Both the position numbers and the translations under genes were made by a program. A stretch of 64,000 nt of DNA from contig JALIRH010000014.1 of NCBI GenBank assembly GCA_023055505.1, positions 13,790,501-13,854,500 on the forward strand. Reading direction: 5' to 3'. Below the pieces are notes generated by a model. The model made no database searches. It was not told the DNA's origin and saw only the letters and a list, made by a program, of their open reading frames with translations. This DNA is from Callipepla californica brunnescens (lineage: Eukaryota > Chordata > Aves > Galliformes > Odontophoridae). The number at the start of each line of letters is the position of its first letter. Position 1 is the stretch's first letter. Below are positions 1 to 12,600 of the stretch, piece by piece.

Positions 1-3000
1 CTTCTCAGCTCTGCCATTTATGGTATCTGGCTGGTTAAAACAGCTCAAAAAGTGGGAAAGAAATGCAACCTAAAGGTGAAGCATTTCTTACAGAACAGAT
101 GCTAATGTAGTGGAGAAACACAGGGGCAAGTTCTGCAGATTGTGCTGGAGTGTCAGCATTGTTCCTCCACTGCCACAGTGGAGGAAGTGAACAGATGTAC
201 TCATCTACAACACAACTTACACATCTAAAAGGTAAGAACAGGAAAAATCTACTTCTTGTGAGGAACTCTAAAGGCAACACACTGACACCAGTATTTCTAT
301 TCAGTTCATAAATATCAGCTACCTCCTTCAACCACCTACTGCCTGTTCAGTAACTTTCTTGATTCCATACATGGGACACCAGCATCTTCACTCATCAGTC
401 CCTTCCCCATGCCTCCTTACAGACAGACCGCCAGCAGTCACTGACACCACTCAGCAGATGTCTACGAGCAGCTGGATACCAAAGCAGACCCAGAAGAATT
501 CCCACTGTTCAAGGGACAGCTAATTTCATCTCTAATTTAACAGGACAATCAAAGAAAAAAAATCTAACACAGCAGGCTCATAGAAACAAAACATCACATC
601 AATTAATTGACGGGATGCGCAGCGTATTACCCTAGCTAAAACATAACGGATCTTGACAAACTCAAGCTCAAAAGATCTCAAAGTAAAAAGATAAATAATA
701 AGAATGATTCAATTACTGCACCTTTAGGTGACTGTAGGAAGCAAGGCTCCTACCATGCTGCTCAGAATTTTATCTGCTCCAAAGACAGATGTGCAATGCT
801 CACAGCAAGCAGGAAATCTGCTCCTTTCAATTACATTCCGAATATGTTGTTTCTCCACAGAGTTGTAGCTGAGACTAATTCCTTCTGGAAAGAGATTATA
901 AAACTAAACATTCTCTCCTTCCCGTACATTCCTGCCCCAGGCTGCAGTCCCACAGACGTACACACATAACTCAAGTAGAGTTAATAAGGCCTGTAGGGGC
1001 TTAAGTTCACACTAGAAAACAATTTTCCTACTTTCCAAAGCATGTTCAGGCAACTAAAAGCATTTACAGTCTTAGCAGCTTATCAGCACTACCCAGTATA
1101 GTAGAGCTCCAATGCACACCAGATCTACCACTCTCTGATTATTCTTTAACTTGCTCCTAATGACAGAGGGGATGCTTTATAACTCCAAGCAAACTGCATT
1201 TTAGAGAGTTGCGTTGAGGTCACGTCCAGTTTGTCACTACAGCAACACGCAGCCGCAGCCTGCTCCCTAACAATGGTGATGGCCTCGAGGATTATGGTCT
1301 CAATCCATGCCCACAGCCCTCCCCCTCACAGCTCAGGCAACTGCACCAAAACAGCTCAGGGCAGAAAGGAACCGACTCACAGCACCAACAGCTGACAAAA
1401 ACTCCTAGTGCTCCTACATATAAGTAAAGCCTGTTTTGTTTTTTAATGCACAGGGTACAGCCAGACTGGAAAAGAGGTAATGCTAACCACACACAGGGAT
1501 ACAGACCTTACCACAATAGAAAGCCAAACATCAAAAGCTGTCAAGTAAACATCAAAATCAACAGAAGTTGAAATCTCCCTGCACAGACAGCGTGCTCTGA
1601 GCAGGGCCATGCCCACGGGGACAGAGAGGGGAAAAAAACAAGAGCCTGAAACATCCACTGAAGCTCTGGATGTGCCCTGCACAACTGAAGTGACTCTGGG
1701 TGAGGTGGCACAGCGATGCCCTTCCAAGGTGAGGCTGGGTTTTGCCTTGCCTCACCCAACACATCCTTAGCAGGGCTAGGTTTGGTAGAATTTAACTCCA
1801 TGTTCTGTAACCGCTTTCAAATTCTATCATGCAAATGGAACAGCCATTGCACTGGTCAGAAGAATAACATGAGAAAATGTTTCTTCAAGATACAGAGAGG
1901 TTAAAGCTAAGGCATTGATCTCTTTTTAGCATGCCTCCTCCTGTGCAAAGGCTGAGAGCTGTTCTGCACATGCAATCCTTGTGGTCATCTCCCCACCTGC
2001 ACTGGAAGTTTAAGTTAAAGACACAGACCAGCCCCTGAACGTTCATGGCAGTACACGCTCCATGCAGTTATTACCTACTTCATAATCCCATCCCAATGCT
2101 TGAGAAATAATTGCAGCCAAAGGACTTTGGTAAATGCGCTTCTTGCTTGGCTAAGTGACAAGGCTACACAACCTGATATTGCATGCAAGGTTGCTCCAGA
2201 AATCCAATCACAGCATCCAGGAGGGATCATCAGGTCCATCAGTGCACCAGGAAGCACAGGCAGAAGCTCTTTTGCTCTGCCCATCAGTGCTCTGATGCAA
2301 CCATAGGGACCCACCCCATAGCTCTCCATTTCCCAGCCAACCCTGGCTGAGTTGGAGGCTCACTTCAAGGCTACAATCTACTCCAATTCCCCATAACCTT
2401 CTTCTTTTAATTAAAGAAACTAAAACCTTGAAGAGACACTAATACACCTTACTATCTTTGGTCCTTTATTATAACAGATGTATTGCTACAGGAGAAAGTT
2501 TCAACTTCACGTAATCCTTGGGGTCACAATGAAGATGATTACACTTCAGTAAATCAGCCTACTCCTGAACTGGAGGCAATAGAAAAGGAGTTGCTTTTCA
2601 CGCTAGACAGTCTTAAAAGACATTTCCAGCGCATCTTTGAGTCACTCACAACTACAGGTGTGGTCACCTAAAGCACAGTCCAGCATTTAGCACACCACCA
2701 CCCCAAGCCAGAGGTTGGAACTTACTCAATAAGGTCTCCAGACACACTGTCTGCATAGAAGGGAAAGGTGCTGCAGTACAGTATCACGAGCACTAAGCAG
2801 GAAGTGAGTTCAAGACCGTCAGTGCCATCAAATCACTCACCCCGTGCCAGGAGAAAGATCACTGCCACCCGAGCACTGCTCACCAACTCCTGCTGGAGGG
2901 ATGAAGCTTTTCCCCCTGGAATTTGTAGGGTCACTCAAAACAGACACCTGGAACAGCTGCACCGCAGGGTTAAGTTTTACAGCAGTAAAAACTAAACTGG

Positions 3001-5700
3001 ACTGGACGTGAAGAGACAGCATCAGCTTCCTGCCATAGGAGCAGCACGCTTCCAATGCAGGACTGAGTGACTGTTGCCTTTGGATTTCAAGGCCTTGAAA
3101 TCAAGAAATTATACAGCTTCACAGACTTATCCTATTTTATTGGGCATACAGTCTAATTTTCTTAATTAATGGCATGATGCTGCAGACATTTGATCAGCAC
3201 ATCAGTTATCACAACGTGCAGCAGGAAGGACACAGTGGAGAGGGCCCCCACAGATGCCTAAGTTCTATGCTATCATACTTCCAGAACGCACTCTTTAGAG
3301 TTATTTCCCTGACAGTTTAAGCAGAGCCTGCAAAACCAGTTTAATCATCTCCTTGGTTACACATCTATTTGAGTGGTTCATCGAGCCAGCTCTTACCACT
3401 GCGTATTGCACAAAGTGTAACTACAGCTGAATTGCTACTAGGGGCACAGTTTAATGAAGTTCTTTCTATTAAAAAAACCCTGTCAGATGAAACAAGTCTT
3501 TCAAAATAAGGTACAGCAGAGCTAAGCATTGAAGGGAAGTGTCACTATCATACAAGTTAACATAACTACCCTTCAGAAACGTAACTGGAAGAGCATTATC
3601 AGTTCCTATTGCAGCAGCATCCCAATCAACAGTTGAGAATTGAGCACATATAAACAAGATTAACCAGCAAAGCCGAGTTCAGAACAGCATGTTGCTACTG
3701 TATTTGCAGTAGCACACCTGCAAAAATAAGCACAACACACCTTCATGCAAGACAAGGGCCATGGAAGAAAGCTGTACAGTCACAAGTGAGTACATTCATC
3801 CCAGCACACAGACACTGCCATGAGACCAAAGGGAAGACACCTGCTGCAGCCTCACCCTCACTCCTTTCCCTCCAAACTACATTTCATTATTTCTGAGCAC
3901 AACTCAGCTACTCTACGTGGTAGCCTGAGATGCTTCAAGTTCAAACCACTGAAGAGCAGAGGCATCTCTCTGACACCACGAGGTGCCTTCACCTTCCACC
4001 TCCTGCCTCCTCTGCTGTGTCACCACACTGTGGCAGTGAGCAGGACAGGCCATTTAAATGGCTAAAAACCCTTCTGGCACTCTGTTTTAACCCATCAATT
4101 CTCCAGTCCAGTACGCAAAGGCAAAAGGTGTTGTAGCAGGACAAGAAGCCAAGGATAAAGGAAATGAAGCTGCTAGCAGCAGCATCAGCTTAGTGTCATG
4201 GTATCAGGTGCACCGCAGTCATCCACACCTGCCAGACAGTCCTCTCCTTAGGCAGACTTGGGGGATCTACACTCCACAGCAAAGCCGGACAACTAACCTC
4301 ACTGCCAAACACTGTGATTTCAGCAACCGGTATCTCACTGCTCCTCTGAGAGGGATATAATAAAATTACATTCGGATACACAGCAGCTCATACGAAGCAG
4401 ACAAAATTATTTTCCCCTTAAGTGCTTATTTCTGCAGTCAGACAGACTCCCATGCTGCCCTGCCTTGCTTTCAACAGGCCAGAGCTCTGCGCGTGGGTGG
4501 TTTTGTTGGTTCATTTCTTTTCCTTCCCCTCAAAAAGGAGGCGGTGGGTAGGACACACTGCTACTTCAGGCTCGATAAGGGATTAGCCAAACCTGGAGCC
4601 CCTACACGTAACAGAAAAAGCTGTTGTGGTTGGGCTGAAAGGAACACAAACCAAGAGATTAGGTGTGAAAGGTGACAGCAAAGCTCGCCTTTAATAAGCA
4701 CTCCAAATACGCCAGTTTCTAAAAATAATGTACAACATTGCAGAAACAGCAAGGGAGAAAACACCATGTACTGTTTGTCAGCACAGAGATCCCTGCAGAA
4801 CTGGAAGTCCTTGGAGGACAAAGGCAGAACTGCAAGGCTTCTTGGCCATGAAACAGATGGACTGCAAGGGAGATGATGGTAGGTGGGGAGAGATCTGGAG
4901 GCGCCCCAAGATCTTTGAGATCACGCCTAGAAATCAATTCAAGTTTGCCTAGCTATAGAACTGATTTCAGCAAGAACAGGCTGCCATTTTGTTCACTGCA
5001 AGAGGCAGAAAAATGAAAGGGCAGAGGAGGAAATAAAAGCAAGGACTAAGTACAAGTTACAGGGTGCACTCAGTGAAGGATTTATTCATTTACTTAGGAG
5101 GAAGTGCTACAGCACATCAAATGAAAGGGAAATCTAGCAGAAGATGCAAGCTTTCTTGCTGTTCTGCACCAGGAAACAGTTAACATCTGACAGCAGCTTG
5201 TCAAGCAGTACATGGAAGCATTCTCTATATTATATAGATAGGTACTGAAATAAGTGGAAACATTGAGACTTAGATACTAAGTTTAACTCACAAAAAGAGT
5301 TAGCTGCCATGGATAAACCCACGTAAGGCACTCAAACCAACAGCAGGGATGTCTGTATAGTCACTCTCATGCACTTGAAGTGCTTTGGGAGTAACATATT
5401 TTAACTCCCATTAAGTCAGTATTTTTAACTCTTATCTCACACACTAGTGCAGCTCTATTATCTCCTTGTAATACACACGGGTTAAGTCTACTCGACAAGA
5501 CTTAGTAACACACTGAACTCCAACAAGCACCTCACTCCCAAAGGCGCCCCAAACAGACTCAGCCCTACACAGCGCCGTGCAGAAACGCTGCAGCGTTAAC
5601 GAACCCCACAACCGCCGAAGCCTGGAGCCGTACCCTAACTACACCACCACCCCACGGCGGCTTCCCTTCCCCGTGCCATCACCCGCAGCATTTCTCTTTC
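1..5700. other. Gene-poor left flank, probably first intron of a minus-strand gene
   Basis: AT-rich sequence without a recognisable gene. A splice-donor-bearing CpG island to the right at about 6.2 kb points leftward, so this stretch is most simply read as intron 1 of that minus-strand gene. I looked on the minus strand for the acidic N-terminal exon of calnexin and did not find it. The only coding-like block seen is the plus-strand exon candidate at 2478-2671. No long repeat element was recognised by eye. Confidence 0.4.
2478..2671 (+). other. Candidate terminal coding exon of an unidentified plus-strand gene
   Basis: A pyrimidine-rich tract ending in AG precedes position 2478. From there one frame stays open for 64 codons to a TAA at 2669-2671. 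The peptide has an acidic, Tyr/Ser-containing start (HNEDDYTS) and then a likely amphipathic helix (PELEAIEKELLFTLDSLKRH), ending in TTTGVVT. Composition and the good acceptor look more like real coding sequence than the surrounding chance frames. I do not recognise the protein and see no partner exon. It could be the last exon of a nested or overlapping gene, a remnant of a processed gene or transposon, or chance. Confidence 0.3.
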
Positions 5701-6210
5701 CACCGCCTAGAAAGTTCCGAAGCGCGGGACGGCACGTGAGAGCCCTTCCTTTAAGGACAGGGCGCACACGAACGCCGGGCCGAGCTTCGCGTTACTCCGC
5801 TGCTTGCATTCAAAAGCACACGGCCGAGGCCCCCGAGCCCCGCGGCTCCATCGGGCGCACCCCCACCTGCCGGGCCCCGCCGTGCCCCGTTCCAGAGCCT
5901 TCTCGCAGCCGCACACCGACGTCTCCCTCCGCCCCGGCGCCGGCCGGCCCCGCACAGGCCGCAGAACCTACCAGAAGCCGCCGGGCCTACGCGGAGCGAC
6001 CGACGGCGCCGCGCCCCTCGGCCGCAGCCCGCCGCTCCTCAGCGCCTCCGGGACGCCCCCTCCCCCCGCGGGGCCCACGCCCGAGGCCCGGCACGCCGCC
6101 GCGCCCCGCGCCCGCCTCGCGCGGCCGATCCCAGCGGTGCCCCCGCGCTCCGGTGCCCGCCGTGCGCGGCCCGAGCCCCGCGGTGCGTGGGGTGAGGAGG
6201 GGGCACTCAC

Positions 6211-6330
6211 CGCGCGCCCCCGGCAGCGCCGCAGCCCCCGCCCGCCGCCCCCGGCCCTCACCTCCGTCACGTGTCCAGGCGCGCAGCGCCGCCGTCGCCC
6301 GCCTATCTATTGCGCGCCGGCTCCGCCCCC
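6211..6330 (-). other. Probable noncoding first exon of a minus-strand gene (calnexin candidate)
   Basis: On the minus strand two consensus donors follow GC-rich leader sequence: GCG|GTGAGTG (exon end at 6211) and GAG|GTGAGGG (exon end at 6262). No ATG opens a convincing frame before them, so this is read as a 5' UTR exon with alternative donors. The 5' end near 6330 is a guess from the positions of the CCAAT boxes upstream. Identity cannot be read from the exon. The ER-stress element just upstream and the human neighbourhood (CANX close to LTC4S and HNRNPH1) suggest CANX. MAML1 or another gene is possible. Confidence 0.4.
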
Positions 6331-6475
6331 CGGCCCACCTCTCTTCTCTTCTCCCATTGGCGGACGGCGCTCCCGCCCGCCCGCCGCGCCTCCTGTACTG
6401 CGCTTCCATTGGTTGGCGGCGCCGCCGCTCAAGGGGCCCGCCCGCCTTTAAACACGCCCCAACGGCGCTGCCCTT

Positions 6476-6494
6476 CGTGGAGCGCTTCTATTGG
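6476..6494 (-). promoter_or_regulatory. ER stress response element (perfect ERSE consensus)
   Basis: Read on the minus strand, the site is CCAAT, nine bases, then CCACG. This is the exact ERSE consensus bound by NF-Y plus ATF6 or XBP1 in promoters of ER chaperones such as HSPA5, HSP90B1 and CALR. It lies within about 300 bp of the likely first exon and has the same orientation as the other CCAAT boxes. Function is inferred from the motif only. Confidence 0.6.
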
Positions 6495-6659
6495 CCGGCG
6501 GGGTTGCAGGAAGTGCGCGGCGATTGGCTGGCCGAGGGGAGGCCGTGAGGTGTGGGCGGGGTCGCAGCGGAGCCGCGGTGGCTGTGGGCTCTGCGCGGCG
6601 CCGCGCGCCTTTCCCGCCCCGTCCGTCCTGAGGGCCGCGGGTGCGGCTCGGGCAGCGCG

Positions 6660-9600
6660 CTGCGCGCCGTTATATTAAACAGCCCGTTCTCCTTCGTTGT
6701 TCCTCGCGTTTCTTGAACCCCTTGGAAAGGGTTTTCGGCCTAGTTAGGAGAAACGGGCGTACCTCTGTCCCGAGCGGGGGGTTTAGGAAGGCCACGGAGC
6801 AGCGCGTGGAGTGCAGAGGATGCGGACATGGCGCCCAACGTGCCCCCGCTTCAGGGCCTTGAGGCAGCGCATGGAATAAGCGGTGTCCTTCTGTAAAGAC
6901 AGAGGACTGGGTGTTGAGAGGGCCCTGCGAGACAGGAGGGCGGGGGAATGCGGGAGGAAAGGATGGGCTGAGCCAGAGCGGTGCGTGGGGTGGCCTGGTT
7001 CGTGGTTTGGCATTGCTGGGAGGGGAGGGGGGAAAAGGGGTTTTCTTTGCAAACGTGAATCTGCTTTGAGTCCACGCAGTGAGTCAGCAGCATAGGTATC
7101 CCCACAGAGAAAGTTCCGCTGTGTTCGGACAATGCAAGCAGGGGCCCGGCGCTCGGGAATAAGGCTCGGCGTAAATAAACCAGCAAATCCCTGCTTATGC
7201 TGAAGTTTGGGATCCAATGGCCGCGGATTTCCCCAAAGCCACCAAGCTGCCTCCTGTGCCTCGCTGTTGACTGAGCTACGCCCAGCCCAAATGCAGGATG
7301 CACAGAGCCAGGCAGGGAACCAGCCCCAAACAACAGGCAGCAAGGAGCGAGACACCCAGTGTCTTAAATAAGAAACATACTCTAAATGGTAACAAAGACG
7401 TTTAATTTAGCTCCCTCTTCTCTCTGGGCAAAATGCAGTTTTGTGCCAAATACCTTCCAAGTCCCTCTTTTGAAACAGGTTATTACCCCCAGCATAACTT
7501 GCAGGACAGCTGAACGCTGTGCTCCAATCACACGAGCTCTGGGAAGTCAATGCACACACACACATGCCAGTCATGCATGCCTTCCCGCTCTCCCCCACCC
7601 TCTCCCAAAAAAGAAGGCATTCCTTCCTTTTACAACTGCTGAATCATGGCACAGGCAGGCAGCCCTGGAGCCCGTTGCTGCTTGTGCTGCTTTGTCATCT
7701 GGGGGAAAAAAAAAAGAAACAAGCTGCTAAAAGAGGATCCTGCTCTGATGTTTTTGAGATGTTTAAACCCAGATTAAATAATATAAAATCCCTGCACGAC
7801 AGACAGATGGTCCAGAAGAAAAAGAGGAGAAAAGGAAAAAGAGGACTGAAGGGAACAGAAGGACCATGCACAGAGGTTTAAGTGCTCTGGCAGACAGGCA
7901 GGTGGTATTTTTAGGCCAGGCTATGATGTGCCAGGGCAGGGCAGTGGAAGAAAGAAGGATGGCAGATACTACGCTGCGAAGATGACATTGCTGAGATTTG
8001 CATTCGTTTTCAGTGGTTTTCATTTATATTCGTTCAGGCCTTGAAGGAGATCTGTCAGTTTCCACCAATGAGTCCATGCGGAGCACGCTGTGTTGTTTCT
8101 GATTTTAGAGGTAAATTCTAAAAGGCAAAAAGTGGGCAGTGTGCAGAGGCTGGAAAAGCCTGAGATCCCCCATCCAGAACAGGCAGAACTCAGAGGAAAG
8201 AGGAGAACCCGCTGTTTATGGGCAAAATCATGGCTTTGGGCAGCTTTTCTGCCCTGTTAGAACCGTGCTGCACTTTCAGCTTTTACTTTCTGCTCTTAAT
8301 TCCCTCTAACCTCGATCTCTGAAGAATTCCCGCTTCCCTAATTCCCTCCTTGCATTTCAAGAATTAGCTGGAGATCTGCTCAGATCTCTTTCTCCCCTGC
8401 AAGGCTGGTAAGAAGTGAGTGGAAAATCAGGCGGGCCGGGGCAGCGGGACATCAGCGGGACTGCGCCGGCAGATAACAGGCAGTAAAGGCAGAAGACCAG
8501 CAGGAGAGCACTGACTTTTGCTCTTTCAAACTTTGCACTGCGGGAGGAAAGACAAGCTCGCATCTCTACAGGGCAATGTCCACGCGCCCTGGTATGCTTT
8601 GATGGAAACCATTTCTTTACAATGACATCTCTGGAGCCCGCTCCTCAGAAAGGGGCAGGGAAAGATACGCTGACTTTATCAAAACAGAGGGGCCCAAGTG
8701 TCTGAAGCTAAAAATAAAGGGCTGCCATTTTCGAAGGTAATAAATGTGAATTAAGAAACGTTATGAATTAATTGTAACAAGGGGAGGAGAAGTGGTGAAA
8801 GGAAGAAGCACCGGAGAGCCAGAAACAGAGCTCTCCGTGGGAGGAGATGGGGAGGCACAGAATGAAGTGGAAGAAGATAAACAATCCCTCTGGTGGTGTC
8901 AGTGCAGGAGCTAGGAAGTGCCCGTGCAATGGGAACTTTATAGAAAACTCCTGGGACCCAGAAGCTCAGAATTCTGCAGGACAGCAGGTGCAAGTTTGGT
9001 CTGGATGTAGGTAGCAAATTCCTGATGGTTCCTTTGGGTTGTGGTCAGGCTTGGCAGCTCCCGTGGGCACTGCATCAGTGTGCTTGGCACAGCTCAGTCC
9101 TGGCTGTGCCCTTTTCCGCCACTTCTTTCACAAAGCAGATGTAATTTGCTCCGAGGTGGCCCCAGGCCTGTGCTCTCCCTGAGGGTCTCACACTGGAGGC
9201 CTTCTTCTGTGACTGTGGCTGGGCACTGGCAGCGGAATTGGACCTCCTGGGGTTTGGCTGTAGGATGGGCTGTCAGCTCAAGGCTGATGTTTGCTTCTTT
9301 TATTTAGGAGTGGCTGTTTTGCCAAGAAAGCTGTTTGTTTATTGGAGAACAAAAATATTTACCATTCTCAACCTCAAGTTTCCAAACACCTTCAGTTTTG
9401 ACAGCAATTGAACCCAGTGAAAGGAAACCAAAATTCCATCGCAGGGAATGAGAAAACAATTAAATGGCATTTATTAGTTGGGTAAGTGGGGGGCAGGAAG
9501 CCATTCTTCTCCCACCCAGCCAGGCCCCATGGCCAGGACAGCGCCCAGGACAACTCTCAGTCTCCAGCTCTGCATGAGGAATGGGGCACCAAGGGCCAGC

Positions 9601-12600
9601 ACAGCCGCATGCAGCCCCACACTGCTCCACACAGCCCCTTCAAAGCCAGGCAGAATCAGTGCTCCAGCAGGCACATTCCTGGCGTGCCATGCAGGCAGAA
9701 CAAGGCCACCTCGTGCTGCTGGCCTGTCCTAATCCTGCCTTGCTGTGGTTGACAAACAGGGAATTAGCAGCACTTAACTCGGTGACCTCCGCAGGGCCAC
9801 CGCTCTCCTGCTCACAGCAGTGCTGGAGCTGCAGGAGGAGGACATCTCTGTCATTTCTGCAGGCCTGTATCCATGTCTGACCAGAAAAACTGTCACCACC
9901 CTTTTAGAGCAGACAGAAAGCCCAGGTGTGGCTCCCACTGGTATCTGAGCATCGTGTTTATACACTCAACTTCCTTGTTGTTTTCACTTCGATCTCACGC
10001 GTGGTTTCATGCTGAGCCCGTTTCTCTCTGTGTTACCACACACCACCTCCGTGATGCTTCCTCCTCCTGCTCCGTGGATGGAGTGGGCACCTGTCCTGGC
10101 CAAAAACAAATCCTGCAAAGCCCACGTGGTTTGATTTCAGTGGACCTGGTGGGATTGTCTTTTACAGGAGCACACAGATGGTGGTAAACTTGGGACAACT
10201 TGTGAAGTGGAATCTTTAGTGCCCGATTTAATTGCTGACGAAGGTGAGCTTGTGCTGAAGTACTTCTCTCTGAATCACAGTGGCTGAGGTGGGATGTGTG
10301 CCTTGTTCAGCTGTCCCTGCTGTGGAGACACACCTTCTCACACCTTCAGGTGAGCTTGGAACCCTTTAAACCAACACCAGTAAGTCAGCATTGTGCAGGA
10401 GGGACTTGGTGCTGAGAAACAAGGGAAAACCCTCTCTAGGAGCAGCTCATCCTCCTGCAATGCAGGGCCGAGCACACGCTGGGAGGGGCAGTGACCACAC
10501 AGCTGCGTGTGGACATGGCAGCTGCAAGGAGCCAGCCAGGACCTCACACGCTTATTGTACGGAGCTTTCCTGGCAGCACTGGCCACGGAGCAGCGAGGCA
10601 CAGTGGCTTTGCACCTCCTCAAAATAACAGCGGTCTCCATCCCACTCTCCCAGCTGCGGTTCCTGGCGCAGGCAGGACAGCACTGTGAAGACACTGCTGT
10701 GCTGGTGCAGCTGGAGCTCTGGGGCCCGTCCCAGCCTCCGCTCTCATGGTGTCAGCTCCCTGTCCCATGCAGCTATTACTCAGAAAGGAGCTGGGATGCG
10801 CATTTTGCTCCGACGAAAACGACAGCAGCCGTCCCGGGGGTGGGAGCAGGCTCCGGGCTGCATCCATCCGCAGCTCCGCACCGCCTTCTGGCGGCAGGAA
10901 TGCATCCAGCTCTCCATCCACGTCCCGAGCCCCGCGGCTGCCGTGGGGCCCCGCACCTCCGGGGAGCATCGCTGGGATTCCCGGCGTTTTCCCTACAAAA
11001 GGGCTGCACTCTGCGAGGGGAACAGCGGAGCCCCTCCCCGAGGTGTGCCGCGGGGGTTGGATCCTGCTGCTGCTGCTGCCGCCGCCGCTGGGATGAATGG
11101 GATGCGCAACGAATGGATGCTCGCTGGTGTTTCTGAAGGCAGAGAGGGTTTTCCAAAGCAGAGCGAAGCGAGAGCATGGAGATGGCACGGTTTCTTCAGG
11201 TTGGGGTGAGGGGAGCTGAGCGTGCAGGTAGCACGGAGGGAAAGTGTTAATAGCCCTAAGTGCGGCACGTCGGGGAGCAGGGTGAGACACGGCTGAAGAG
11301 CAGCACTGCCGCAGCGGGCACTGAAACAAACAGCCTGGTGTTCTCTGCAGGGCTGGAGGACGCAGAAGCTTTCTCCTGTAGAAACCCGAGCGGGTGTGGA
11401 GGCAGAGAGCTGAGTACTGACCGCTCTCAGTGCTCGGGAAGGAGAGGCCCCCTCGGCTGCGCTGCTGATAGGGAAATGATGGGCTGGGGTCAGGAGGTGT
11501 CTGCTTGCAGCGGGAGGAGAGGAATGAGTAGGGTTACACGAGTGAAACGTGACTGCCTTTGCTCTCCTTCTCCAGTCAGATAGCTCGGAGTTAGATCTTT
11601 ATCACCCGAGAGGTGAATTCATCGTGGGCTGAGCGTTTTAACTGAAAGAGAGAGATCAAACTGTGAGGGCATGCCGCTACTCAGCTAATTGGAAAGGAAA
11701 GAATGAGGAGGAACGAAAAGTGATATCTGATTAAGGCTGTATTAAAAATATCATCTATGCCTCAGGGAGCGGTGCTGTTCTCAGGCAGGTTCCAAAATAC
11801 AGAGGTTTGCTTTCCCAACAAGGGGCCAGGTGAGGTGAGGGGTCCCCACGCTGGGAGCAGTGGGCTGGCACCGACCTGCCTGCCTTGCTGCCTTCCTGGA
11901 AACTGCACTGTAACGATCCAGAACACGTCACTGTGTTGTTTTTGCATTTCCAGCTTATTCCATACATATATATTCTAAATAAATGCTCTATGAGCCCCCC
12001 CCCCCCTGCTTGGCAAGCATCTGTGCACCGAGCTTGAATCGGTCACTGCCATCCATAGCTCCCTTTGTTATCCTGGGCCACTCACACAGCAAATCCAACA
12101 GATCCTCCTTTAAGAGTGTAAAGATGCAGATGTGGTGCAAGCTCAGCAAAATCCCTGTGATGAATGGAGCCTCTTTCTAATGGCTTACTTATTTTATCAC
12201 TGCTTGCTGAACCAGTGCCTGCTTTACAGATCTTCATAGGGTTTTGAATATATATAATGTACATATAGCTGAAATTATTTTTATGTATATTGTGAAAATC
12301 AATATGTAATTAAAATATCTAATATACATGTATACATATAGTTAATAATCCCTGTATTTAGGGCTGAGAAGGTCACTGGTAGATGAAACAGTGATCATTA
12401 GAGCACTCTGGAAGGAATTTGAATTCATTTTCACTGGAGGAAAAAAGTATTCCGCAGATAACAGCTGACCGTGTTAACCTATTGTAAACATCCACCCTCT
12501 TAGAAATTAGAGTTTCCTGCTTGTCTTAGTGACAGTTCATGCACAGCCCACCAGTAAGAGCTGTACAACAGTCAGCACTGTATTCTTGAGCAGCCACTTC

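Larger units (their letters stand above)
5560..6650. promoter_or_regulatory. CpG island promoter of a minus-strand gene
   Basis: A very GC- and CpG-rich block of about 1.1 kb. Four CCAAT boxes lie in minus-strand orientation (ATTGG on the plus strand at 6356-6360, 6408-6412, 6490-6494 and 6523-6527), with GC boxes and a CACGTG E-box near 6268. All oriented elements and both splice donors indicate transcription to the left. Long open frames across the island are GC-composition artefacts, not genes. Confidence 0.75.

Noticed and set aside
1..6200. Calling calnexin coding exons in the left flank
   Set aside because: The acidic calnexin N-terminal exon was searched for on the minus strand and not found. 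Only the promoter argument remains.
5577..6548. Long open frames (up to about 320 codons) on both strands across the left CpG island
   Set aside because: They are rich in Arg, Pro, Ala and Gly, overlap one another in several frames and cover promoter motifs. This is the usual artefact of stop-poor GC-rich DNA.
10507..11329. Overlapping frames of 170-240 codons near 10.5-11.3 kb
   Set aside because: Present on both strands at once, with no splice or promoter signals and no recognisable domain.
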